From Micromonospora saelicesensis (GTDB lineage: Bacteria > Actinomycetota > Actinomycetes > Mycobacteriales > Micromonosporaceae): DNA of 64,000 nucleotides. The notes under the pieces are model-generated. The model worked only from the letters and a program-made list of their open reading frames with translations. It searched no databases and was not told the origin of the DNA. This document shows, one piece after another, positions 1-7,399 of this stretch. Numbering within the stretch: position 1 is the stretch's first letter; each line of letters starts with the position of its first letter. Position numbers and translations under genes: made by a program. The DNA lies in the NCBI RefSeq assembly GCF_900091575.1, contig NZ_FMCR01000004.1, forward strand, positions 310,001-374,000, written 5' to 3'.

Positions 1-2
1 AG

Positions 3-116
3 GCCACCGTCAAGACGCACCTGCTGCACCTGTACGCCAAGCTCGGGGTCAACGACCGGGCCGCCGCGGTGGCCACCGCGTACGACCGGGGGTTGCTGAC
101 GCCCGGCGGGCGGTGA
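3..116 (+). CDS. LuxR-family response regulator, C-terminal fragment
   Basis: Only the last 37 codons are in the window, running to the TGA at 114-116. The peptide contains the end of a LuxR/FixJ-type helix-turn-helix: a TVKTHLLHLYAKLGV recognition helix, followed by a short tail. This is the usual C-terminus of NarL/FixJ response regulators, so the missing N-terminal part is probably a receiver domain (inference). The stop overlaps the GTG of the next gene by four bases (GTGA), which suggests translational coupling. Confidence 0.75.
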   Translation, partial: ATVKTHLLHLYAKLGVNDRAAAVATAYDRGLLTPGGR

Positions 117-1108
117 GCGGCACCGGGCAGGATGGGCGGGTGCGCGCGTCCCGACTGATCTCGTTGCTGTTGCTGTTGCAGTCGCGCGGGTCCATGACCG
201 CGAGCGAGTTGGCTCGGGAGCTGGAGATTTCCGAGCGGACCGTCTATCGGGACGTTCTGGCGCTCTCCGCGGCGGGTGTGCCGGTCTACGCCGACCGGGG
301 GCGGGCCGGCGGTTACCGACTGCTCGGCGGGTACCGCACCCGGCTGACCGGGCTGACCCGGGACGAGGCGGAGGCGCTCTTCCTCGCCGGGCTGCCCGGG
401 CCGGCCGGCGAGATGGGGCTCGCCGACGCTGTCGCGTCCGCCGAGCTGAAGGTGCTCGCCGCGCTGCCACCCGCCCTGCGCGACGCGCCGGCCCGTGCCG
501 GGCAGCGGTTCCACCTGGACGTGCCGGGCTGGTTCCGGGAGACCGCACCACCGCTCTGGCTGCCGGAGCTGGCCCGGGCGGTCTGGGGCGATTGGGTGGT
601 GGAGCTGCGCTACCGACGCGGCGACCAGGAGGCGACCCGCCAGGTCGAGCCGTACGGCCTGGTGCTCAAGAGCGGGGTCTGGTATCTGGTCGGCCGGGTC
701 GGCGACGACGTGCGCACCTACCGGGTGGACCGGGTCACCGGGGTCGAGGTGGGCGACGAGCACTTCGACCGCGACGAGGGCTTCGACCTGGCCGGGCACT
801 GGCGCGAGCAGGCCGGGTCGTTCCTGCGGACCATGCTGCGGGCAGAGGTCGCCGTCCGGCTGAGCCCCGCCGGCCTGCGCCAGCTCCGGCACCTGGTCGA
901 TGCCCCCTTCGTGTACGACGAACTGGTCGCCGCCGCCAGCCCACCCGACGGGCAGGGCTGGGTGGTGACGCGGGTGCCCGTCGAGTCGGTCCAGGTGGCG
1001 TACCACCAACTGCTGGGGCTCGGCCCCGAGGTGGAGGTCCTCGACCCACCCGAGCTGCGCCAGTTGTTCGCGGCGAGCGCCGAGCGGCTCGCCGCGCTCT
1101 ACCGGTAG
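113..1108 (+). CDS. WYL-domain transcriptional regulator with N-terminal HTH
   Basis: The 331-residue protein has an N-terminal winged HTH (about residues 12-66; ELARELEISERTVYRDVLAL is the HTH_11/DeoR-like recognition region) and a C-terminal WYL ligand-sensing domain with the signature GVWYLVGRVGDD near residues 185-196. Proteins of this layout are DNA-binding regulators that sense a small ligand or nucleic acid. The target and ligand here are unknown. The GTG start overlaps the preceding LuxR gene stop by four bases. Its 3' end overlaps the convergent SDR gene by 10 bp. Confidence 0.85.
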   Translation: MSGTGQDGRVRASRLISLLLLLQSRGSMTASELARELEISERTVYRDVLALSAAGVPVYADRGRAGGYRLLGGYRTRLTGLTRDEAEALFLAGLPGPAGEMGLADAVASAELKVLAALPPALRDAPARAGQRFHLDVPGWFRETAPPLWLPELARAVWGDWVVELRYRRGDQEATRQVEPYGLVLKSGVWYLVGRVGDDVRTYRVDRVTGVEVGDEHFDRDEGFDLAGHWREQAGSFLRTMLRAEVAVRLSPAGLRQLRHLVDAPFVYDELVAAASPPDGQGWVVTRVPVESVQVAYHQLLGLGPEVEVLDPPELRQLFAASAERLAALYR

Positions 1109-2013
1109 CCGGTCACGTCCGCCGGCTTGCCCGCGTCGACCACCTCGGTGATGTAGCGGAAACCCTCGGGTTGGCTGCCGTCGAGGTCGGTGAAGCCGTA
1201 CACCTTGGACAGCGTGCCGGCGTCGACGGATCTGCCGCTCCAGCGGGCCTTCTCCTCGTCGGCGGCGAGCGCGGCCACTGCCCGGCCGACGAAGGCCGGG
1301 GTCTCCGAGATGAGGAAGTTCGGGTCGGTGGCGGCACCGTCGCGCCAGTTCTCCTCGGTCACGCCGAAGTGCTCCAGCATCGCCTCGGAACGGATCCAGC
1401 CGGGGGTGAGCGCCACGGCCGTGCAGCCGTGCGGCTTCAGCTCGTGCGCCTGGCTGAAGGCGAGCCGGTTGACCGAGACCTTGGCCAGGTCGTAGAAGAC
1501 CGACAGCCGGTAGTTCTCGTCGTTGTACGCCTTGGTGCCGTCGCCCATCTCCACCACCAGGCCGCCGGGCTTGCGGATCAGCAGCGGCAGGGCGAAGTGG
1601 CTGGTGATGATGTGCGTGTCGACGGCCAGACGCAGGGTACGGAAGCCGGCGTCGAGCGGCTGCTCCCAGACCGGCTTGTCCCAGGTGACCATTGGGTCGC
1701 CGCCCCAGATGTCGTTCACCAGCACGTCGAGTTGACCCTGCTCGGCGTCGATCCGGGCGACCAGGTCGCGGACCTGCTCGGGCACCAGGTGGTCGACCTG
1801 AACGGCGATGCCGGTGCCGCCGGCCGCGCTGACCAGCTCGGCGGTCTCCTCGATGGTCTCCGGTCGGTCCATCTCCGAGCGGCCGGCCCGGGTGCTGCGA
1901 CCGGTGGCGTAGACCGTGGCACCGGCCGCGCCGAGCTGAACGGCGATCTGCCGCCCGGCACCACGGGTGGCACCGGCGACGAGCGCGATCTTTCCTGTGA
2001 GCGGTTGTGTCAT
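1099..2013 (-). CDS. SDR family NAD(P)-dependent oxidoreductase
   Basis: This is a 304-residue Rossmann-fold short-chain dehydrogenase. The cofactor loop GATRGAGR lies at residues 14-21 and the catalytic YxxxK is present as YDLAK. The usual NNAG motif is replaced by NDIWGG, and no serine sits at the classical position ahead of the Tyr, which resembles the divergent DHRS1-like branch. The substrate is unknown. The ATG at 2013 was chosen because the Rossmann strand begins seven residues later; longer versions run through a palindrome at 2023-2044. That palindrome, just upstream of the start, suggests dedicated repression. Confidence 0.85.
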   Translation of the reverse strand: MTQPLTGKIALVAGATRGAGRQIAVQLGAAGATVYATGRSTRAGRSEMDRPETIEETAELVSAAGGTGIAVQVDHLVPEQVRDLVARIDAEQGQLDVLVNDIWGGDPMVTWDKPVWEQPLDAGFRTLRLAVDTHIITSHFALPLLIRKPGGLVVEMGDGTKAYNDENYRLSVFYDLAKVSVNRLAFSQAHELKPHGCTAVALTPGWIRSEAMLEHFGVTEENWRDGAATDPNFLISETPAFVGRAVAALAADEEKARWSGRSVDAGTLSKVYGFTDLDGSQPEGFRYITEVVDAGKPADVTGYR

Positions 2014-2022
2014 GCCTGCGAC

Positions 2023-2044
2023 GTTGTCAGGAATACCTGACAAC
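2023..2044 (-). promoter_or_regulatory. Perfect inverted repeat upstream of the SDR gene (putative operator)
   Basis: GTTGTCAGG and CCTGACAAC form perfect 9 bp arms around the spacer AATA. The element ends 9 bp before the SDR start codon. It is too short-looped and lacks a T-run for a terminator, so an operator for a dimeric repressor is the simplest reading. The cognate regulator is not identified. Confidence 0.6.
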
Positions 2045-2068
2045 CGACGTCCGAATTCAGTACTCGAT

Positions 2069-2806
2069 CTAATCGACCAGTCGGACCCGGACCCGGCGGT
2101 TGGCCCGGCCCTTGCTCTCCACCTTGACCACCTGGACCTTGCCGATCTGGGCGGTGGAGGCGACGTGGGTGCCGCCGTCGGCCTGCACGTCCAGCCCGAC
2201 GATGTCGACGATCCGGACCTCCTGCTCATCCGGCGGAATGAGGTTGGACTGGGTACGGATGATGTCCGGCAGGGCCAGCGCCTCGGTGCGCGGCAGCACC
2301 CGGGTGGCGACCGAGCGGTCGGCGGCCACCTCGGCGTTGACCAGCTCCTCGATGCGGCTCTTGAAGTCCGGGGGCACCTCGGGGAGGTTGAAGTCCATCC
2401 GGGCCTCGCCCGGCTCCATGTTGCCGCCGGTGACCAGCGCGCCGAAGTCGCGGAACACCACACCGCAGAGCACGTGCAGCCCGGAGTGGGTACGCATCAG
2501 TCGGGTGCGGCGCTCGTCCTCCACCGCGCCGACGACCTCGGTGCCGACCGGCGGCAGCGGGTCGCCCTCGGCGGGAATCAGGTAGGGGTCGTCGCCCTTG
2601 CGGGTGCCGACGATCCGGGTCTGCACGCCCTGCCAGAGCAGGACGCCGTGGTCGGGTGGTTGACCACCGCCGCCCGGGTAGAACGCCGAACGGTCCAGCA
2701 CGATGCCCTGCTCCGCATCGGAGTGCAGGACCGTGCACGTCCATTCGCGCAGTGTCGGGTCGGCAAGGTCCAGCCGGTGCGTCCGGCCATGCTGTGTGAC
2801 GCCCAT
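2069..2806 (-). CDS. AlaX-like alanyl-tRNA editing protein
   Basis: The 245-residue protein resembles free-standing AlaX editing domains, which hydrolyse mischarged Ser- or Gly-tRNA(Ala). Visible family features are the early acidic/RSAFYPGGGGQP segment, the HxxxH zinc motif (THSGLH) and the C-terminal GGTHV motif. The usual Cys of CxxxH is Asp here (QADGGTH), so zinc coordination may differ. The ATG at 2806 gives the conserved start MGVTQHGRTHRL; upstream in-frame sequence is not conserved-looking. It lies 55 bp upstream of the SDR gene on the same strand. Confidence 0.8.
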   Translation of the reverse strand: MGVTQHGRTHRLDLADPTLREWTCTVLHSDAEQGIVLDRSAFYPGGGGQPPDHGVLLWQGVQTRIVGTRKGDDPYLIPAEGDPLPPVGTEVVGAVEDERRTRLMRTHSGLHVLCGVVFRDFGALVTGGNMEPGEARMDFNLPEVPPDFKSRIEELVNAEVAADRSVATRVLPRTEALALPDIIRTQSNLIPPDEQEVRIVDIVGLDVQADGGTHVASTAQIGKVQVVKVESKGRANRRVRVRLVD

Positions 2807-2817
2807 GACAGGGCAGG

Positions 2818-3705
2818 TTACTCGTTCAGGAAGCCGGAGATGCGGTCCCGCAGATCGGCGCGTTCCGACCAGAGCACGCCGGGCCGGTCGTACACGTGCA
2901 GGGTGGCCTGGGGCAGCGCGACGGCGAGCCGCTCGGCGACCTCGACAGGGTGCAGGTCGTCGCCCGCGCAACCGATCACCAACGCCGGCGCGGTGACCGC
3001 CGTCAGGTCACCGATCTGGCGCAGCGGGGTCTGGTCGGTGAGCGTGGCCAGACCGTCGGCCAGACCGTCGCGGAGCAGTTGGTCGAGCCGTTGTCGCAGG
3101 TAGGCCCAGCCGGCCGGGGTGTTGCGCACCGCCGGGGGCAGCTCCAGCGTGACGATGTCGGCGACCGCCGAGGCGTCCCCGCTCTCCACCGCCTCCAGCA
3201 GGTCGGTGACGCGCTCCCGGGCGAGCGGCCCGCGTGGCTCGTCGAGGACCGCCGGCAGGAAGAAGACCAGCTTGTCGAAACGCTCCGGGCTCTCCACGAG
3301 GAGTCGACAGAGGGCACCCGCGCCGAGGCTCGCGCCGAACGCCCGGCTGGCGCCGCCGAGATCGGCGATCGCCCGCAGGTCCCGGGCCAGGTCCAGGTAG
3401 TCCCAGGGCCCGTCCGGGGCTTCGGAGCGGCCGTGCCCGCGGAACTGGAAGAACACCTTGCGGCCGTTCACCCCACTGCCGAACGGGCGGGTGGTGGCGA
3501 TGCCGTTGCCCAGCCCGTGCGCGAACACGGTGACCGGATCACCGGTGCCGGTGACCAGCCGCTCCAGCCGTACGCCGTGCGGGGTGGTGACCAGCTCGGT
3601 CTCCGGCTCCGGCAGCGCCGGCCGGCCGGTACGCGGCCCACCCGGCCCGGGCCCCCAGGTGCGGGGCCCGCTGTCGGGTGGGGGCGGCCAGCGAAAACCT
3701 CTCAC
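2818..3705 (-). CDS. Alpha/beta-fold hydrolase
   Basis: This 295-residue protein has an alpha/beta-hydrolase core: the oxyanion strand VTVFAHGLGN, a nucleophile-elbow-like FGASLGAGALC (G-x-S-x-G), and a C-terminal acid/His region (CAGDDLHP) in the expected order. The first 35 residues are Pro/Gly-rich and may not all be translated. The GTG at 3705 overlaps the TGA of the DUF2516 gene by four bases, supporting translational coupling and this start. The substrate is unknown. Confidence 0.75.
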   Translation of the reverse strand: MRGFRWPPPPDSGPRTWGPGPGGPRTGRPALPEPETELVTTPHGVRLERLVTGTGDPVTVFAHGLGNGIATTRPFGSGVNGRKVFFQFRGHGRSEAPDGPWDYLDLARDLRAIADLGGASRAFGASLGAGALCRLLVESPERFDKLVFFLPAVLDEPRGPLARERVTDLLEAVESGDASAVADIVTLELPPAVRNTPAGWAYLRQRLDQLLRDGLADGLATLTDQTPLRQIGDLTAVTAPALVIGCAGDDLHPVEVAERLAVALPQATLHVYDRPGVLWSERADLRDRISGFLNE

Positions 3706-4016
3706 CAGAACCCTTTACCGTCGCTCAGGTCGCGCAGACCGACCCGTACGTCGAGCAGGTAGATGAGCGCGGCGGCGATGCCGATCAGTCCGAAGAGGCT
3801 GATCGGACCGAAACCGAGCAGGGTGAGCACGAGGCAGACCGCCAGGATGGCGATCCAGCCGCCCTTGGGCAGCGTCCCGATGGCGGGGAAGGCGTCGGAG
3901 CGCTGCGTGACGGCGTGCACCAGCGCGACACCCTGGATGATCAGCGCGAAGACGAGCAGGATCAGCTCGATCACGTAGCGGACTTCGAACGCGAAGATCG
4001 GCGCGGCGTTGGCCAT
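3702..4016 (-). CDS. DUF2516 family small membrane protein
   Basis: The 104-residue protein has three predicted membrane helices (about residues 11-36, 52-69 and 72-89) and a short polar tail. It matches the actinobacterial DUF2516 family, whose M. tuberculosis member (Rv0476) sits directly beside hbhA. That neighbourhood is repeated here, with an HbhA-like gene and an XRE regulator upstream. The function is unknown. It is followed by a hydrolase gene that starts within its stop codon. Confidence 0.8.
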   Translation of the reverse strand: MANAAPIFAFEVRYVIELILLVFALIIQGVALVHAVTQRSDAFPAIGTLPKGGWIAILAVCLVLTLLGFGPISLFGLIGIAAALIYLLDVRVGLRDLSDGKGFW

Positions 4017-4087
4017 GTCGGCCAGTTTATGTCCACGACCCCGGCTACGTCCGACAAGGACGCCGCCGGGGTCGTCGACCCGACGAG

Positions 4088-4723
4088 CTACTCGGCCGCC
4101 GGGCGGGTCCGCTTGGTGGCCCGGGGGAGCTTCGCCGACGGGGTCTCGGCCGGCTTGGCAGCCTTCGGCGCGCGGGCGACCTTCTTGACCGCGGCCGGCT
4201 TGGCCTCGGCGATCTCGGCCACGTCGGCCGGGGTCGGCGCGTCGGCGGGGGCCGCAACGGTGGGGGTGGTGGCGGCCGCGGTGGTGGCCGGCGTCACGGC
4301 CTCGGTGGCCTCGATGTCGGCGTTGACCGTCTCGGCGGCCTCCAGCACGCCGGCACCGACGACCCGCTCGCCCCGGGCGACCAGCGCGCCGTACGCGGCG
4401 AACGCGCGCTCCTGTGCGACCTGGGCGCCAGCGACCACCAGGGCGGCGTTGCGGGTCGCGGCGGCGCGCAGCTTGTCGATGTCGGCCACCTCGCGCAGCT
4501 TCGCCAGGTCGGCGGTCTCGTTGGCGGTGCGCAGCGTCTCGGTGGCCTTCTGCTTCAACTCGAAGCCGGTCAGCACGGCCCGGCCACCCAGGTCGGCGAC
4601 GACCCGGGTGCTGAGGACGCCGACCACGGCCGGCAGCTTGCGCAGCTGCTCGATGGCCAGCTCACCGGCGCCGGCTGCGGCGTAGATCGGGGCGGGGATG
4701 CGGTTGGTCTTCGGCTCGCTCAT
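4088..4723 (-). CDS. HbhA-like heparin-binding/coiled-coil protein
   Basis: The 211-residue protein has a helical, coiled-coil-prone N-terminal two-thirds (residues 20-140, rich in Ala, Glu, Leu and Lys) and a low-complexity Ala/Pro/Lys tail with KKVARAPKAAK and TKRTRP, the typical layout of mycobacterial HbhA. In mycobacteria HbhA binds heparan sulfate and also affects lipid inclusions; in a free-living actinomycete a surface or structural role is only inferred. The ATG overlaps the TGA of the XRE regulator gene (ATGA). The order XRE, HbhA, DUF2516 matches Rv0474-Rv0476. Confidence 0.75.
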   Translation of the reverse strand: MSEPKTNRIPAPIYAAAGAGELAIEQLRKLPAVVGVLSTRVVADLGGRAVLTGFELKQKATETLRTANETADLAKLREVADIDKLRAAATRNAALVVAGAQVAQERAFAAYGALVARGERVVGAGVLEAAETVNADIEATEAVTPATTAAATTPTVAAPADAPTPADVAEIAEAKPAAVKKVARAPKAAKPAETPSAKLPRATKRTRPAAE

Positions 4724-5295
4724 GACGTCTCCTCTTCGGCCGCCTCGGCGGCCTTCTTCTTCTGGGGGATGCTGGTGCTGCCCGGGGCGGGGGCAGTGCC
4801 CGCCTCGGTGACGGCGACCGACTCGAGCACGGCCTCGGTCGGGGTGCCGCCCACGGTGGTGGGGCCGGTGGCGGCCACATTGGCCAGGTCCGCAGCCTGG
4901 CTGGCGGGCTGGTCGGCCTGCGCCGCCTCGGCTTCGGCCTGGGCCTCGGTCAGCCGGGTGTTCTCCCGGCGGAACGTCTCGTAGATCTGACTGAGCGACT
5001 GCTTCTGCGCCATCGTCAGGTCGGCGTCCACGGCGATGGCGGCGAGCACCCCGTGGCCTTCCTTGTCGTCGAGCAGGCCGGCGCGCAGGTACATCGCCGG
5101 CGTGGAGACCCGCAGCGCGCTCGCCAGTTGCTGGAGCACCTCGGCGCTGGGTTTGCGCAGGCCGCGCTCGATCTGGCTGAGGTACGGGTTGCTGACCCCC
5201 GCCTGCTCGGCGAGCTGCCGAAGCGAGATCTTGGCGTTGCGCCGCAGATCGCGGATGAACCCGCCGACGTCGGGAAGGTCCTTGGGTGTGGCCAT
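4720..5295 (-). CDS. XRE-family transcriptional regulator
   Basis: The 191-residue protein starts with a cI/Cro-type HTH (residues about 12-66; LRQLAEQAGVSNPYLSQIERG is the helix-turn-helix) and continues with an Ala/Gln/Glu-rich helical segment ending in KKKAAEAAEEE. It resembles Rv0474, the regulator beside hbhA. The ATG at 5295 was preferred over an earlier in-frame start at 5331 because the family begins MATPKDLPDVG. Inverted GCTAAC/GTTAGC sequences upstream suggest autoregulation. It forms an overlapping operon with the HbhA-like gene. Confidence 0.8.
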   Translation of the reverse strand: MATPKDLPDVGGFIRDLRRNAKISLRQLAEQAGVSNPYLSQIERGLRKPSAEVLQQLASALRVSTPAMYLRAGLLDDKEGHGVLAAIAVDADLTMAQKQSLSQIYETFRRENTRLTEAQAEAEAAQADQPASQAADLANVAATGPTTVGGTPTEAVLESVAVTEAGTAPAPGSTSIPQKKKAAEAAEEETS

Positions 5296-5338
5296 GGCAG
5301 CGACGCTAACCGCCCGCGCTAGCTGTTGCAAGCAAAAC

Positions 5339-5354
5339 GCTAACCATAGTTAGC
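5339..5354. promoter_or_regulatory. GCTAAC-N4-GTTAGC inverted repeat (putative XRE operator)
   Basis: Perfect 6 bp arms flank CATA between the divergent XRE gene (start 5295) and hydrolase gene (start 5408). Related half-sites GCTAAC at 5305-5310 and GCTAGC at 5318-5323 lie closer to the XRE start. Three related sites in 50 bp look like an autoregulatory operator region that could serve both genes. Confidence 0.5.
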
Positions 5355-5407
5355 AAGGTCTCAGGACCCCGTTTGCGCGCCGCTCGGCCGATCCGTACGG
5401 TCCGTCC

Positions 5408-6205
5408 GTGCACAAGATCACAGTCAATGGAGCAAGCATCGCGTACGACGAGGCCGGCACCGGTTCGCCCGTCGTCCTGCTGCACGCCGGAATCGCCGAC
5501 CGACGGATGTGGCGAGGACAGGTGTCCGCGCTCGCCGCCCGGCACCGGGTGATCATCCCGGACCTGCGCGGCTACGGAGACTCGGAGCTCCCGCCGACCC
5601 CGTTCACGCACCACGACGACGTGGCCGGGCTGCTGGACGCGCTCGACCTGCCCCGGGCCGCCCTGGTCGGCTGCTCCTTCGGCGGGGCGGTCGCCATCGA
5701 CACCGCGCTGGCCCACCCCGACCGGGTGAGCGCGCTCGCGCTGTTCGACACGGCGGTCTCCGGCAACGAGTGGTCCGACGAGGCGAACGACCTCTGGGAC
5801 GGCCTGGTCGGCGAGGTCGACCCGGACGACTTCGTCGCCGGCGCGGCCGGTGAGGTGCGGTTCTGGGTGGTCGGCCCGCGCCGCCAGCCGGAGGACGTCG
5901 ACAGGGAGCTGATCGCGTTCGCGCAGGAGATGGACCAGCGTGCCCTCGCCGCCGAACTGGCGCTCGGCGCGGTCGAGGTGGGAGAGCTGTCGCCACCGGC
6001 GATCGGTCGTCTCGGTGAGCTGAAGATCCCCGTCCTGGTCACCGCCGGCGCCGCGGACGTGCCGGACATCAGTCGGCTCGCCGACCGGATCGCCGCCGAG
6101 GTCCCCGGCGCGGTACGACTGCCCGACGTGCCGGACGCCGCGCACCTGCTGCCGTTGGAGCGTCCGGAGCCGGTCAACGCCGCACTGCTCGACTTCCTGA
6201 GCTAG
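5408..6205 (+). CDS. Alpha/beta-fold hydrolase
   Basis: This 265-residue classic alpha/beta hydrolase has an oxyanion-hole strand (PVVLLHAGIADRRMW), the nucleophile elbow GCSFGG, and a late His (DAAHLLPLERP). The fold is shared by esterases, haloperoxidase-like enzymes and 3-oxoadipate enol-lactonases, so the reaction cannot be assigned. The GTG at 5408 gives a start directly before the first beta strand. It is divergent from the XRE-HbhA operon and shares its intergenic operator-like repeats. Confidence 0.8.
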   Translation: MHKITVNGASIAYDEAGTGSPVVLLHAGIADRRMWRGQVSALAARHRVIIPDLRGYGDSELPPTPFTHHDDVAGLLDALDLPRAALVGCSFGGAVAIDTALAHPDRVSALALFDTAVSGNEWSDEANDLWDGLVGEVDPDDFVAGAAGEVRFWVVGPRRQPEDVDRELIAFAQEMDQRALAAELALGAVEVGELSPPAIGRLGELKIPVLVTAGAADVPDISRLADRIAAEVPGAVRLPDVPDAAHLLPLERPEPVNAALLDFLS

Positions 6206-6237
6206 CCACCACCGCCGCCGACGGGCCTGACGTCGCG

Positions 6238-6289
6238 ACGAGCGCTATACCTCAGAGTCATATTTATGCCTGTGAGGTATAGCGCTCGT
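6238..6289. repeat. 52 bp palindromic repeat, copy 1
   Basis: The 17 bp arms (6238-6254 and 6273-6289) are perfect inverted repeats containing AGCGCTATACCTCA. The centre carries CATATTTATG. A second copy with the same centre and TATACCTC arms is at 28647-28694. This copy lies between two convergent genes. It has no poly-T, so it is not an obvious intrinsic terminator; it looks like a member of a dispersed palindrome family. Confidence 0.75.
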
Positions 6290-6345
6290 TCCGGAGTTGG
6301 CCGCCGGGTCGGGCAGCCGGGCCGCCGGCCAGCAGGCCAGCGCTG

Positions 6346-7305
6346 TCACCAGAGCGGGCGGACCGCCCCGACCGGGACCCCGCCACCGAAGAGCGGCACC
6401 TCGGCGTACTCGGCCAGCACCGGAGCGTCCACGCCGAGCCGGCGCAGCGCGGAGACCAGGACCGGCATCCGGGCCCGGTCGGCGCCGTCGTCGATCTTCA
6501 GTGCGACGGCACCGACGCCCGGCAGTGCCACGGCGATCACGCCCTCGGCACCGACCTTGGCCAGCAGCCCCGGGACACCCCGCATCAGCCGGGTGTCGTC
6601 GGCCTGGGTGCCACCCACGATCTCCGGGTACGCCCGCATCGCGTCGGCCACCGTGCGCGGCACCGAGCCGGGCTCGGCGTCGACCAGCCGGAGGTACGCC
6701 CCGGCCAGACCGGCCAGCGACACCGCGAGGACCGGGGCTCCGCAACCGTCGACCCCCACCGCCGCCGCCTGCTCGCCGGTGAACTCCTCGATGGCGGCCC
6801 GCAGCCGCTGCTGAAGCGGGTGCTCCGGCCGCCAGTAGCCCTCCCGGGACCAACCGGCGGCCTCGCAGGTCAACAGCATCCCGCTGTGCTTGCCGGAGCA
6901 GTTCATCTGCACCCGGCTCGGGCCGCCACCGGCCCGGAGCACCGCCTCCCGGGCCGCGGCCCCCACCGGCAGGTCGGGCGGGCAGTGCAACGCCGACGCG
7001 TCCAACCCGGCGCGCTCCAGCAGCGCACCGACCCGGGCCAGGTGGAATTCCTCGCCGGCGTGGCTCGCCGAGACCAGCGCCACGTCGGCCGGGTCGGTCA
7101 GGGCCAGGCCGGCCCGGAGCATCCCGATCGCCTGCATCGGCTTGCTGGCCGAGCGGGGGAAGATCGGCGAGGTCACGTCCCCGGCGGACGCCACCGCGAC
7201 ACCGGCGGCGTCCAGCACCACCACCGAGCCGCGGTGCGCACCCTCCACGAACCCCGACCGGACCACCTCGGCGAGCGGCGCGCCGCCCTCGTACGTCTTC
7301 GTCAC
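6346..7305 (-). CDS. Asparaginase (Asparaginase_II / rhizobial-type family)
   Basis: The 319-residue protein fits the Asparaginase_II family (R. etli AnsA type), which hydrolyses L-asparagine to aspartate and ammonia. Visible family segments are IFPRSASKPMQAIGM, VSASHAGEEFH, MNCSGKHSGML and VDGCGAPV, covering the serine/lysine/cysteine active-site regions known for this fold. The GTG start at 7305 gives a complete N-terminus. It is followed by a palindromic repeat downstream and preceded by the BKACE gene on the same strand with a 94 bp gap. Confidence 0.88.
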   Translation of the reverse strand: MTKTYEGGAPLAEVVRSGFVEGAHRGSVVVLDAAGVAVASAGDVTSPIFPRSASKPMQAIGMLRAGLALTDPADVALVSASHAGEEFHLARVGALLERAGLDASALHCPPDLPVGAAAREAVLRAGGGPSRVQMNCSGKHSGMLLTCEAAGWSREGYWRPEHPLQQRLRAAIEEFTGEQAAAVGVDGCGAPVLAVSLAGLAGAYLRLVDAEPGSVPRTVADAMRAYPEIVGGTQADDTRLMRGVPGLLAKVGAEGVIAVALPGVGAVALKIDDGADRARMPVLVSALRRLGVDAPVLAEYAEVPLFGGGVPVGAVRPLW

Positions 7306-7399
7306 GCGCTGGACGGTACCGACGGTCCGGGGGTGCCCGGCGGCGGGGTGACCAGGAGGTCCACCGCCCGGGTGACAGGGGCGCGGGACAGACCCGGCC

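Noticed and set aside
592..2040. 482-codon plus-strand ORF over the WYL and SDR genes
   Set aside because: It runs across two recognised genes on both strands and has no domain; its composition is that of a GC-rich shadow.
6238..6289. Palindrome read as an intrinsic terminator for the hydrolase and asparaginase genes
   Set aside because: No T-run follows, the loop is AT-rich, and the same palindrome occurs in a divergent promoter region at 28.7 kb.
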